Shown: piece by piece, positions 1-8,770 of the stretch
How positions within the stretch are numbered: position 1 is the first letter of the stretch
How the letters are laid out: each line of letters opens with the position of its first letter
Translations under genes and position numbers: made by a program
DNA from: Spirosoma utsteinense
GTDB taxonomy: Bacteria; Bacteroidota; Bacteroidia; Cytophagales; Spirosomataceae
Direction: 5' to 3'
Length of the DNA: 64,000 nucleotides
NCBI RefSeq assembly: GCF_014282275.1
Contig: NZ_VFIA01000002.1
Location: 186,001-250,000 of the forward strand
Notes under the pieces: generated by a model
Told to the model about the DNA's origin: nothing
The model's database searches: none
The model's input: the letters and a program-made list of their open reading frames with translations, nothing else

Positions 1-2
1 TA

Positions 3-884
3 CAGCGACAGTTGATTGATGCATTCATACAACGCGAACGCATCAGTGATTTCGTTGCCTGGTATTATACGCCAATGGCTATGCTCTTTACGGATCACCT
101 GAAACCCAGGTTAACGATCTATGACTGCATGGACGAACTATCGGCCTTTTGGGGAGCACCTCCCCAGTTGCTGGAGCAGGAAAAGAAGCTGATGCAACGC
201 GCCGACCTCGTGTTTACGGGTGGTTACAGTCTCTATGAAGCAAAGCAGAATCGTCATTCCCACGTATTTGCTTTTCCAAGCAGTATCGATTTTGCTCACT
301 TTTCTGCGGCCCGGAACCCCCAGCCCGACCCCGCTGATCAGCGTGGTGTTGGCAGTAAACGGATAGGTTTTAGTGGCGTTATCGATGAGCGGTTTGATTA
401 TACATTACTGGGTGAGGTAGCAAAACGCCGTCCTGAGTGGCAGTTTGTCATGATTGGCCCAATCGTAAAAATTGATCCAGCCCTACTACCGCACGGCTCA
501 AATGTGCATTATGTAGGTATGAAAGCTTATAAGGAGTTGCCTGCCTACTTCAGCAACTGGGACGTAGCTATATTGCCGTTTGCGCTGAATAATTCGACAA
601 AGTACATCAGCCCGACAAAAACTCCTGAATATCTGGCAGCAGGTTTACCCGTTGTTTCAACACCCATACGAGATGTAGTTCGTACGTATGGTAGTGAGGA
701 CTTTGTTCAGATCGCCGGCACAGCCGATGAATTTGAATCGGCTATTGAAACCGCCCTGAATGGTAATCATCCGGGAAACTGGCCGACAATCGATGCTTTT
801 CTGGCCGAGAACTCCTGGAACCGCACCTGGAGTGAAATGAATCGGTTAATGGTGGCCCAGATGAGTCTGGAAATAGAACAGTAA
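3..884 (+). CDS. Glycosyltransferase, GT4-like (5' end outside window)
   Basis: The frame is open to the window edge, so the true start lies upstream; an in-frame TTG at 12 is not a convincing start. About 293 C-terminal residues are visible. They have the look of the nucleotide-sugar-binding half of a GT-B glycosyltransferase: a Rossmann-like stretch around GFSGVIDERFDY, then SPTKTPEYLAAGLPVVST, in which the acidic residue and the G-L-P-V turn match the donor-binding region of family 4 enzymes. The role is probably transfer of a sugar to an exopolysaccharide or cell-surface glycan, at the cytoplasmic face. Substrate cannot be read from the sequence. The gene converges on the NFACT gene across a long inverted repeat. 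Confidence 0.8.
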   Translation, partial: QRQLIDAFIQRERISDFVAWYYTPMAMLFTDHLKPRLTIYDCMDELSAFWGAPPQLLEQEKKLMQRADLVFTGGYSLYEAKQNRHSHVFAFPSSIDFAHFSAARNPQPDPADQRGVGSKRIGFSGVIDERFDYTLLGEVAKRRPEWQFVMIGPIVKIDPALLPHGSNVHYVGMKAYKELPAYFSNWDVAILPFALNNSTKYISPTKTPEYLAAGLPVVSTPIRDVVRTYGSEDFVQIAGTADEFESAIETALNGNHPGNWPTIDAFLAENSWNRTWSEMNRLMVAQMSLEIEQ

Positions 885-891
885 TCAATTG

Positions 892-972
892 ATCAGTTGG
901 TGAGTCAGTGAGTCGGTCAGTTATCCAGTCAATTAGTCAACAACTGACCGACTCACTGACTCACCAACTGAT
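892..972. repeat. Long perfect inverted repeat between convergent genes
   Basis: Arms 892-922 and 942-972 are 31 bases each and perfectly complementary, with a 19-base spacer. The arms are built from permuted short words such as GTGAGTC and GTCAGTT, and further copies of these words follow up to about 1005. It fills the gap between two convergent genes and could act as a bidirectional terminator, but there is no strong T-tract. Confidence 0.9.
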
Positions 973-1002
973 TACTGACTGACTCACCAACTGGCCAACT
1001 GA

Positions 1003-2640
1003 TCAGTCTCCTCTAGGCACAACCATTACAACTTCTTCTTTTTCAACGATTACTTGCCCTTCGGCCAGTCCTTTGGGTTTTCGAACAAATTTCTTGGGTG
1101 TCACCGTCACCGGACACAGGCTGTCGGTTCGTCGCCGGGAATACCAGGCCGCTAACTCCGCAGCCCGCTCAATTACGTTTTTCGGAAAGGTTTTCCCCGC
1201 CTTGTACTTTATGACGACGTGCGAACCAGCCACATCTTTGGCGTGTAACCAGAGATCTTCTTTATGCGTGTACTTTTGAGTTAGCAGATCATTATTTTTT
1301 GCATTACGACCGATCAAGATACGGAAGTTATCGAGCAGGACTTCCTTGAACAACTGGGCTTGTGTACCATCAGATGAGGCCATGGACGGTGCCTCCTGAA
1401 CCAGGTTCGTTTGTTTAACATAACGACGGAGTTCCTTAAGCGTCGCTATTTGCTCGATATCAGCCTTCTGCTGGTCCATCCGTTCAATTTCGGCTTCCCG
1501 CGTGGCTACCTGCCGACTGAGATGTTCCTCTTCTATTTTTTCGTTCTTCGATTTCCGATAGTAGTTCTCTGCATTTTTTTGAGGACTCAAATCAGGTTTT
1601 AGTTTGATACTAATGGGCTGATCACGGTAAAAGTCAAGCAGGGTTACCCGATCTGGAGACTTAGCGCCCGGTACTTCAGGTATATCGTGCAGATTGGCCA
1701 TCAGGATATGCCCCATTTCTTCATGACTCGCTCCTTCGTCACGGGCTATAAGTCGATTCATATTTCCCTCGATCTGTGCCTGCGCACGCTTACGGCGCTT
1801 GTCGATTAGCCGTAACCAGTCCGCTTTTTCCTGTTCAAAGGTACTGAGCCCGTTGAATGCAATAAAAAACCGGTTGGCAGCCTCTATAGGTTCGCCGAAC
1901 TCTCTGACGACCGGATCGCTGGCTTGTACGTGTAATGGCAGCAAACTCAAGGTGGGTTTGTGTGCCAGTCTGATCAGGTAATAACGTGGATGCTCAAGTT
2001 GATAAACCGTTTCCTGAATCAGGCTCCAGGAAACCGCTTGCCCTGGTTCTTTTTTCTCATCCAGATAGTGATGAACGACTTTCCCGAACGTAGGGAACAG
2101 TTTACGATGGTCGAAGTCCGCCCGCTCAAAAGCGTCGAACGACTGATCGATAGGATGATCAAGTGTGTCGAGTGAGAGTTTCCAGTCAGTGGCCAGGTTA
2201 TGATTAAATAAATCGATAACGGTATTTCCCTTAAACGCCAGCAGGTTAGGGCGATTGCCGAAAAACTTGAACAGCAAGGTCAAGTCATTTTCCAACGTGA
2301 TAGCCAGACAACGTTCATTTAAAAATGAACGAACACCGAGAACAGCCCGGCCAGGGTGGTGATCATCTTCAGCCGTCGGGTCAATCAAGCTATCAAATAG
2401 GTCGACACTGTTGGAGCGGGCCCGTTGTACCGATTCGGGAAAGAACAGACCTGAAAAGTCAGGCCGTAAGGTTGCTTTTATGTAGTAGGGCTTGTAGTAA
2501 TTCTGTTTGCCTTTAGCCTCCGCAAATACGAGGACTATCTCATCCCGGTCCTGACTGAAGCAGGCTACAAACCGGAGGTTTTCTAGCTGATTGTTAAGAG
2601 CAGGAGCAAGCTGACGAAGAAAATAATAGTTGGTATGCAT
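1003..2640 (-). CDS. rqcH: NFACT-family ribosome quality control protein (RqcH/Rqc2-like)
   Basis: A 545-residue protein with the NFACT arrangement: an N-terminal NFACT-N (FbpA-like) region, a central charged coiled-coil stretch (about residues 270-410), and a C-terminal NFACT-R/DUF814 domain with the hallmark LWLHAKDVAGSHVVIK. In Bacillus, RqcH binds stalled 50S-peptidyl-tRNA complexes and adds alanine tails that mark the chain for degradation. The position where RqcH proteins usually have a conserved Asp-Arg pair seems here to be E109-R110 (alignment by eye). The symbol is by family resemblance; activity is unproven. The start ATG at 2640 fits a -7 box only 7 bases upstream. Confidence 0.85.
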   Translation of the reverse strand: MHTNYYFLRQLAPALNNQLENLRFVACFSQDRDEIVLVFAEAKGKQNYYKPYYIKATLRPDFSGLFFPESVQRARSNSVDLFDSLIDPTAEDDHHPGRAVLGVRSFLNERCLAITLENDLTLLFKFFGNRPNLLAFKGNTVIDLFNHNLATDWKLSLDTLDHPIDQSFDAFERADFDHRKLFPTFGKVVHHYLDEKKEPGQAVSWSLIQETVYQLEHPRYYLIRLAHKPTLSLLPLHVQASDPVVREFGEPIEAANRFFIAFNGLSTFEQEKADWLRLIDKRRKRAQAQIEGNMNRLIARDEGASHEEMGHILMANLHDIPEVPGAKSPDRVTLLDFYRDQPISIKLKPDLSPQKNAENYYRKSKNEKIEEEHLSRQVATREAEIERMDQQKADIEQIATLKELRRYVKQTNLVQEAPSMASSDGTQAQLFKEVLLDNFRILIGRNAKNNDLLTQKYTHKEDLWLHAKDVAGSHVVIKYKAGKTFPKNVIERAAELAAWYSRRRTDSLCPVTVTPKKFVRKPKGLAEGQVIVEKEEVVMVVPRGD

Positions 2641-2647
2641 AGCACCA

Positions 2648-2655
2648 CAAAGGTA
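2648..2655 (-). promoter_or_regulatory. Bacteroidota -7 box (TACCTTTG) of rqcH-like gene
   Basis: On the minus strand TACCTTTG matches TAnnTTTG exactly and ends 7 bases before the ATG. If used, transcription would start at or within a few bases of the start codon, giving a leaderless or nearly leaderless mRNA. No clear -33 TTG is seen at the usual distance, so this is tentative. Confidence 0.45.
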
Positions 2656-2674
2656 ACATACGATAAGTTGAATG

Positions 2675-2750
2675 ATATACTAAGTATATTTTTCAAAAAT
2701 ATTATCTATCTATATTAAGCTAAGTATTTATACTTATTATATAATAAGTA
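2675..2750. promoter_or_regulatory. Cluster of AT-rich palindromes upstream of susC
   Basis: Three small inverted repeats lie in the divergent gap 2641-2921: 2675-2689 (ATATACTAAGTATAT), 2721-2736 (TAAGTATTTATACTTA) and 2731-2750 (TACTTATTATATAATAAGTA, a perfect 20-base palindrome overlapping the previous one). Nearly the same 16-mer occurs at 14096-14111 in the other SusC control region. They are candidate operator sites. The rest of the gap is AT-rich with no clear consensus promoter for susC. Confidence 0.5.
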
Positions 2751-2921
2751 ATGGTTAACGTATTGACTTACAATTAATTAAAAAAATAGTTTTTATACTA
2801 TTCACAGATAAAATTAGACGACGGAATCAGTTGCATTACTATCGTCCAACTAATCCTTTGAAATAACACGTTAAGGCTATAATATTGGGGGTTAAATCAA
2901 ACGTAAACTTACCTAATATTT

Positions 2922-5900
2922 ATGAAAGCAATACTCTACCGGTTTTTGCAGACCGTTTTCGTAGCCGCGTTCATGTTGCTATTCAACTTGAATGCTTCTG
3001 CTCAGGACCGTCGTGTAACGGGTAAAATTAGTAGCGCCGATGGCCCCATACCAGGTGCTAACGTTGTTCTGAAAGGTACCAGTACCGGTACCTCTACCGA
3101 CGCAAACGGTGAATTCACACTGAGCGTGCGCGGTGCAAATCCTGTCCTTGTTGTCTCTGCAATCGGTTCCAAAACGCAGGAAGTAACGGTCGGTAACCGG
3201 ACAACGGTCGATCTTACGCTGGCCGATGATGCTACTGCACTGGACGAAGTAGTTGTAACAGGTTATACGACCGATACCAAGCGTGAAACAACCGGTGCCG
3301 TTTCGACGGTTAAGGCTAAAGCCCTTACCGCTGTTCCATCGGGTAACGTAGAGCAGCAGCTTCAGGGCCGGGTTTCGGGTCTGACGGTTATTACCAATGG
3401 ACAGCCAGGAACAGCTAGCCAAGTTCGTGTACGGGGCTTCGGTGCTTTTGGTGGTAACGAACCCCTGTATGTAGTTGACGGTGTGCCCGTTGGCAACACA
3501 GAGTTCCTGGCCCCTGACGATATCGAGTCGACAACCGTTCTGAAAGATGCCGCTTCGGCTTCTATTTATGGAGCGCGGGCAGCCAATGGCGTTATTGTCT
3601 ACACAACCAAGAAAGGCGCTCGTAAATCCCGCAAGCTTTCTATCAGTTATGACGGTCAGTTAGGCGCAACCGATCCGGGCACAGGCCTTGAAATGCTTAA
3701 CCCAACCGAGTATGCGCAGTGGACCTGGAATCAGTTCCGGAATACGGCTGCTCAAAATGGTGAGGCTCCTGCTTTTAGCCATCCCCAGTTCGGCACAGGC
3801 GCTTCACCCGTCATTCCTGACTTTATCAACGTAGGTGGTGCCGCTGGCGTAGTTGGTTCCGTGGATCTCGCAGCCGAGCGGCTCAAGTACAATACCGACC
3901 CAAAAGCGGGTTCTATCTATCAGGTAGTTCGGGCTAACAAGCAGGGTACAGACTGGTATGATGCCATCACACGGGTTGCTCCCCTACAGCGCCACACCCT
4001 GGGTTTCTCGGGCGGTGGTGAGAACAATCGTTTTTACATCAGCTTCAGCGCACAGGACCAAAAAGGTATTCTGCTATCGAACAGCTTCAAGCGGTATACA
4101 TTCCGGGCCAACAGTGAGTACGATCTTTCAAAGCGCGTACGGCTTGGCGAAAACGTTCAGTTCACCTACCGGTCGGTACTGGGCCAGAATGGTGATAATA
4201 ACGGTAGCGGGGTAGCTTCGCAAGAGAATGACATTCTCCAGGCGTTCCGTATGCCATCCATCATTCCTGTTTACGATGAGTTTGGCGGCTATGCCGGTAC
4301 GGCAGCGAAGGGCTTCAACAATCCACGTAACCCACGCGCTAACCAGGACGGTTTACTTAACAACCGGGGTTTTGGCATCAATGGTACAGGAAACGTTTAT
4401 CTGGAAATTGATCCGATCGAACATTTGACCCTGCGTAGCAGCGTAGGTGGTGGTATTGGCAGCAACTATTTCTGGGGCTACAGCCGGTTACAATACGAAA
4501 ACTCGGAAAACAACTCTGCTTTCGGCTATAATGAGGGCAGTGGTTATGGGATGAACTGGGTAATCACCAACACCGCCAGTTACAAACGTCAGATTGGTAT
4601 TCACAAATTTGATGTGTTAGCTGGACAGGAAGCACTAAACACCGGTGTAGGCAGAAACATGCAGGGTAATGGTCAAAACCCATTCTCGACCGATACCGAC
4701 TACATCAACCTCAATACGGTGTCGGCAACGGGTCGTACGGTTGGTAGCGGTTACGGCAAAGGGGTAAACTTCTTCTCGGTATTCGGACGGGTTAACTATT
4801 CCTTCAACGATAAGTATATCGTAACCGGACTTATCCGTCGTGATGGATCGAGCCGGTTTGGCTCCAACAACCGCTATGGTGTGTTCCCGGCAGCCTCGGC
4901 AGCCTGGCGTATTTCGTCGGAGAATTTCATGAAGAACCTGCCATGGGTAACGGATCTGAAAATCCGGGGTGGCTACGGTATTATGGGTAACTCGAACAAC
5001 GTTAATCCAAACAACCAGTATAGCCTATACGCAGCCAATCTGGGCAACTCCGCCTATGACATCAACGGCAGCAACTCCAGCACGGCTGAAGGCTACTACC
5101 GGAGCCGGATCGGTAACCCGAATGCGAAATGGGAAACTTCCGTTACAACGAACTTCGGTCTGGACGGTTCGTTCTTTGGCAACCGCCTGGAAGTAGTTCT
5201 TGACATCTGGCGCAAGGATACCAAAGACCTATTGTTCCAGGTGCCTGTCCCTGACGTAATTGGAACGTATGCCGATGCGCCGTCGGTTAACATCGGCCAG
5301 ATGCGTAACGAAGGTATCGACTTACAGGTCATCACACGTGGCAAAATTGGCTCTGAGGTAGGGTTTGAAGCGAACATTACGGGTAGCCTGCTGAGCAACA
5401 AGATTGTTGCCCTGGCTCCTGGTCTAACGTATCTTACCAGTGTAAACCCTGGTTTCCGGGGTATCAACCCGATCCGGAACCAGTTGAACTACTCGATCTC
5501 GTCCTTCTACGGTTACAAGACCCTGGGTCTGTTCCAGACGAAAGAGGAAGTAGCTGCTGCACCAAAACAGGATGGCGCGGCTCCCGGCCGTTTCCGCTTC
5601 GCCGACATCGATGGTAATGGCAAAATCGACGCTGATGACCGTACCTACCTGGGTAGCCCGGTTCCTAAGTTTACGGGTGGTCTGAACCTGAAGTTCACCT
5701 ACAAAGGCTTCGACATCGAGACCTACGCGTATGCATCGGTTGGCAACAAGATCTTCAATGTATCGAAGTGGTTCACCGATTTTTACCCATCGTTTGCTGG
5801 TGCTGCCATCAGCGCTCGGGTGAAGGATTCCTGGACGCCAACCAATACGGGTGCTACCGTACCCATCTACGAAGCGGCTTCGAACTTCAGTACCAACTCC

Positions 5901-6167
5901 CAGTCGAACTCGTACTATGTTGAAGATGGCTCTTACTTCCGGTTGCAGAACCTGTCGATCGGCTACAACATCCCTGCCAGCTTCCTGAGCCGTATCGGCC
6001 TGCAGCGCGCCCGGGTATTTGCGTCGACCAACAACCTGTTAACGATCACAAAATACCAGGGCCTGGACCCAAGCGTAGGCGGAGCAGCTGATACGAACTT
6101 CGGTATCGATGTGGGTAACTACCCTATCACCCGGAGCTTCACCGGCGGCTTAAGTTTCGGTTTCTAA
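2922..6167 (+). CDS. SusC/RagA-family TonB-dependent outer membrane transporter
   Basis: A 1081-residue outer-membrane transporter. It has a signal peptide ending near ASAQD, a carboxypeptidase-like regulatory domain (about 30-105), a TonB-dependent plug with LYVVDGVPVG and SIYGARAANGV (about 115-225), then a 22-stranded-type barrel ending in Phe (GGLSFGF). Near residue 900 there is a calcium-loop-like DIDGNGKIDADDR common in SusC proteins. Family role: TonB-powered import of a glycan or other large nutrient together with the SusD lipoprotein encoded next. The substrate is unknown, and no glycoside hydrolase gene lies nearby. It is a close paralogue of the protein at 10615-13887. Confidence 0.95.
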   Translation: MKAILYRFLQTVFVAAFMLLFNLNASAQDRRVTGKISSADGPIPGANVVLKGTSTGTSTDANGEFTLSVRGANPVLVVSAIGSKTQEVTVGNRTTVDLTLADDATALDEVVVTGYTTDTKRETTGAVSTVKAKALTAVPSGNVEQQLQGRVSGLTVITNGQPGTASQVRVRGFGAFGGNEPLYVVDGVPVGNTEFLAPDDIESTTVLKDAASASIYGARAANGVIVYTTKKGARKSRKLSISYDGQLGATDPGTGLEMLNPTEYAQWTWNQFRNTAAQNGEAPAFSHPQFGTGASPVIPDFINVGGAAGVVGSVDLAAERLKYNTDPKAGSIYQVVRANKQGTDWYDAITRVAPLQRHTLGFSGGGENNRFYISFSAQDQKGILLSNSFKRYTFRANSEYDLSKRVRLGENVQFTYRSVLGQNGDNNGSGVASQENDILQAFRMPSIIPVYDEFGGYAGTAAKGFNNPRNPRANQDGLLNNRGFGINGTGNVYLEIDPIEHLTLRSSVGGGIGSNYFWGYSRLQYENSENNSAFGYNEGSGYGMNWVITNTASYKRQIGIHKFDVLAGQEALNTGVGRNMQGNGQNPFSTDTDYINLNTVSATGRTVGSGYGKGVNFFSVFGRVNYSFNDKYIVTGLIRRDGSSRFGSNNRYGVFPAASAAWRISSENFMKNLPWVTDLKIRGGYGIMGNSNNVNPNNQYSLYAANLGNSAYDINGSNSSTAEGYYRSRIGNPNAKWETSVTTNFGLDGSFFGNRLEVVLDIWRKDTKDLLFQVPVPDVIGTYADAPSVNIGQMRNEGIDLQVITRGKIGSEVGFEANITGSLLSNKIVALAPGLTYLTSVNPGFRGINPIRNQLNYSISSFYGYKTLGLFQTKEEVAAAPKQDGAAPGRFRFADIDGNGKIDADDRTYLGSPVPKFTGGLNLKFTYKGFDIETYAYASVGNKIFNVSKWFTDFYPSFAGAAISARVKDSWTPTNTGATVPIYEAASNFSTNSQSNSYYVEDGSYFRLQNLSIGYNIPASFLSRIGLQRARVFASTNNLLTITKYQGLDPSVGGAADTNFGIDVGNYPITRSFTGGLSFGF

Positions 6168-6190
6168 CCGAATCCTGCTTACCTGATCAT

Positions 6191-6215
6191 GTAGCCGGGT
6201 AATATACCCGGCTAC
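6191..6215 (+). repeat. Hairpin between susC and susD
   Basis: An 11-bp perfect stem (GTAGCCGGGTA paired with TACCCGGCTAC) around the 3-base loop ATA. It lies in the 94-base gap between susC and susD and has no T-tract. It may serve in mRNA processing or partial termination, setting the SusC to SusD ratio. The paralogous pair on the minus strand has a weaker hairpin at the same place. Confidence 0.75.
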
Positions 6216-6261
6216 GTAATCTCAAAGTCATTAGTAATAGTGCTAACGTTTGTAATCAGAC

Positions 6262-8007
6262 ATGAACACATCCATAAAAAAAATTACGCTTGGTACCGTT
6301 GCAACGGTAACCCTTTCCCTGGTGGGTATTGCCTGCCAGGATAAATTCCTCGAAATTCCGGCAACCGGCCAGTTGAGTGGTACCCAGTTATCGTCAAAGG
6401 CAGGTATCGAAGGTTCATTAATCTCGGTCTATGCGATGCTGAACGGCCGATCTGAGCGCTTAGCTTCAGCTTCAAACTGGCTTTGGGGTGGTATTCGCGG
6501 GGGTGATGCGAATAAAGGCACTGACCCAGGGGACTTCTCGTCGATCAACCCAATTCAACGCTTCGAGACGATTTCTACAGGCGACGTTGCCAGCACCTGG
6601 CGGGGTAAATACGAAGCGATTAGCCGGGCTAATGCCACGTTAAAACTGCTGGCATCAGCCGGAACTGACGTTTCAGCTTCTGAAAAAAAACGTATCGAGG
6701 GTGAAGCTCGTTTCCTGCGTGGTTTCAACTACTTCGAACTAAAGCGTTTGTACAATAACACGCCTTATGTCGATGAAACGGTCGATTATGCAGCTGGTAT
6801 TGAAAAGGTGTCGAACACAGTAGAGTTATACCCAAAAATCGAAGCCGACCTCAAATTCGCTTATGATAATTTGCCTGAAACTCAGTCGGCTGTTGGTCGG
6901 GTGAACAAGTGGGCAGGTGCGGCTTTACTGGCTAAGGTGTACATGTACCAGAAGAAGTTCACCGAAGCAAAGGCCTTGTACGATCTGATCATCGCCAATG
7001 GTAAAACGTCGGGTGGCAAAAAGTACGGTTTGGTAGCGAGATACCCTGATCTCTTCAAGGCATCGAACGATAACAATGAAGAGTCGGTATTTGCTATTCA
7101 GGCAGCGGCCAACACGGGTAGTGTTAACAACGCTAACCCTGAGTTTGACCTCAACTATCCATACAACACGGGCCCGAACGGACCAGGTAACTGCTGCGGC
7201 TTCAATCAGCCTAGCTTCGAGTATGTGAACTCGTTCCGTACTACTGCGACCGGATTGCCCCTGCTGGATGGCTCGTACAACAGCGCGGCAAACGCCGTTA
7301 AGAACGACATGGGTGTTCTCTCGAAAGAGGCCTTCACGCCCGACGCTGGTAACCTGGACCCACGTCTCGACCATGCGGTTGGCCGTCGGGGTATCCCCTA
7401 CCTGGATTGGCAGGATTTTCCCGGTGCTGACTGGATTCGTAACCAGCCAAACGGTGGTCCTTACTCGCCAAAGAAGTTTACGTACTACAAGTCGGATGTG
7501 GGTTCGTTGCAGGACAACAGCTCGTGGACACCCGGTTACTCGGCGCTTAACTTCCCAATCATCCGTTTTGCCGACGTACTGCTGATGGCTGCCGAAGCTG
7601 AGATTGAAGTGGGTTCATTGACGAAAGCCCTTGAATACACAAACCTGGTTCGGAAGCGGGCCGCTAACCCAGCAAGTTTTGTTACGAAGGCTGGCGCTCC
7701 GGCCGCTAAATATGTGATCGCCGAATATCCGGCAACACTGTTTGCATCGAAAGACGACGCTCGTAAAGCCGTTCGCTTCGAGCGTCGCTTGGAGCTGGGC
7801 GATGAAGGCCACCGTTTCTTCGATCTGGTTCGTTGGGGTGTTGCTGCACCAACGCTCAACGCTTACCTGGCCTACGAAGGTACCAAACTACCTACGACCC
7901 TGGGTGGCGCTACATTCACAGCGAATCAGGACGAGTACCTGCCTATTCCGCAGGCTCAAATCGACCTTCAGGGTAAAGATGTGTTGAAGCAGAACCCTGG
8001 ATATTAA
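6262..8007 (+). CDS. SusD/RagB-family nutrient-binding lipoprotein
   Basis: A 581-residue lipoprotein with a type II signal peptide and lipobox VGIAC (Cys25). The body fits the SusD fold: N-terminal TPR-like helices (GEARFLRGFNYFELKRLYNN) and a C-terminal RagB/SusD region with RFERRLELGDEGHRFFDLVRWG. SusD proteins form the lid over the SusC barrel at the cell surface and capture the substrate. It is the second gene of a susC-susD operon, followed by a terminator at 8035. It closely resembles the SusD at 8771-10519. Confidence 0.95.
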   Translation: MNTSIKKITLGTVATVTLSLVGIACQDKFLEIPATGQLSGTQLSSKAGIEGSLISVYAMLNGRSERLASASNWLWGGIRGGDANKGTDPGDFSSINPIQRFETISTGDVASTWRGKYEAISRANATLKLLASAGTDVSASEKKRIEGEARFLRGFNYFELKRLYNNTPYVDETVDYAAGIEKVSNTVELYPKIEADLKFAYDNLPETQSAVGRVNKWAGAALLAKVYMYQKKFTEAKALYDLIIANGKTSGGKKYGLVARYPDLFKASNDNNEESVFAIQAAANTGSVNNANPEFDLNYPYNTGPNGPGNCCGFNQPSFEYVNSFRTTATGLPLLDGSYNSAANAVKNDMGVLSKEAFTPDAGNLDPRLDHAVGRRGIPYLDWQDFPGADWIRNQPNGGPYSPKKFTYYKSDVGSLQDNSSWTPGYSALNFPIIRFADVLLMAAEAEIEVGSLTKALEYTNLVRKRAANPASFVTKAGAPAAKYVIAEYPATLFASKDDARKAVRFERRLELGDEGHRFFDLVRWGVAAPTLNAYLAYEGTKLPTTLGGATFTANQDEYLPIPQAQIDLQGKDVLKQNPGY

Positions 8008-8034
8008 TTTTAATAGTACAGATCTATAATTGTT

Positions 8035-8068
8035 AGAGCCGGCCTTGATCTCAGGGTCGGCTCTTTTC
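8035..8068 (+). terminator. Rho-independent terminator of the first susCD operon
   Basis: AGAGCCGGCC (8035-8044) pairs with GGTCGGCTCT (8055-8064, one G-T pair) around a 10-base loop and is followed by a short T-run. It lies 28 bases after the susD stop. Confidence 0.8.
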
Positions 8069-8132
8069 GTTTAACCAATGGGTAAAAAGCGAATGCCAAA
8101 AAGCTGAACACATACTATTCTTGGCGTGGCTT

Positions 8133-8199
8133 TAGCCCAGGGCCCGTTAACCTTTGCCAAAGTTCAAAACTTTGGCAAAGGTTAACGGGCCCTGGGCTA
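8133..8199. repeat. Perfect 32-bp inverted repeat with 3-base loop
   Basis: Arms 8133-8164 and 8168-8199 are perfectly complementary with only CAA between them. It lies in the 763-base gap between two convergent susCD operons, separate from the ordinary terminators at 8035 and 8704, so it is not needed for termination. Confidence 0.95.
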
Positions 8200-8557
8200 T
8201 TGTATAAACGTAGTCAAGAGTTTATGTGATAACGGTCTTAGCCGTTGTAATAGTAGGTTATACAACAAGCTATAGCTGCGGCCACTCATCATCCTTAACT
8301 TTCCTCCTGGCTTTCACTCTAAAAACCTTAAATAGCTCAGTATAGCTCTATTCCAGCTATTTTCTTTATCGTATATGAAGGTGTTATAAGTTATTATCAG
8401 GCTGTCATATATATCCATACTTAAATAAGATGCGTGATCTACAGGACCCCTAACTGAGTAACCATTGGTTTTCCCATAAATAAGTATGGTGATGATGTAT
8501 GGCTTAGCTATGAACCTGTTTCAGATTCACGTTAGCCGATGTTTCATTCAGCCAGGG
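8200..8557. other. Non-coding stretch between convergent susCD operons
   Basis: No credible gene is seen. It contains a loose inverted repeat, CCATACTTA (8415-8423) and TAAGTATGG (8481-8489), and one outer arm GAACCTGTTT (8512-8521) whose partner lies at 8662-8671, enclosing the next palindrome. Confidence 0.6.
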
Positions 8558-8642
8558 GGTCGGTGGTAGCCTGGACGGCCACGTCCGGGTAAGCGTATTC
8601 CCATTTCAATCCCGGACGTAGCCGTCCAGGCTACCACCGACC
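8558..8642. repeat. Near-perfect 32-bp inverted repeat (one mismatch)
   Basis: Arms 8558-8589 and 8611-8642 match at 31 of 32 positions, with a 21-base spacer. It is nested inside a wider repeat (8512-8521 with 8662-8671), so the whole 8512-8671 block is a composite palindrome. It may be a decayed mobile or template-switch product; no transposase is present. Confidence 0.9.
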
Positions 8643-8703
8643 ATGTCCGGCCAGTAATTCTAAACAGGTTCTGTTTCAAGATAATATATCTGGAAAAGGG
8701 CAA

Positions 8704-8738
8704 TAAAAAACAGGGCCACCCCTGAGAGTAGCCCTGTT
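8704..8738 (-). terminator. Rho-independent terminator of the second susCD operon
   Basis: On the minus strand AACAGGGC (complement of 8731-8738) pairs with GCCCTGTT (complement of 8709-8716) and is followed by a run of six T. It sits 33 bases after the susD stop at 8771. Confidence 0.85.
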
Positions 8739-8770
8739 GTATCAATAAACGCTATGTGACGATGCTTAGC

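Noticed and set aside
2979-3422. Long minus-strand open frame inside susC
   Set aside because: Shadow of a real transporter gene; no family resemblance and biased composition.
8548-8745. Minus-strand 65-codon frame
   Set aside because: Made of palindrome and terminator sequence; no credible product.
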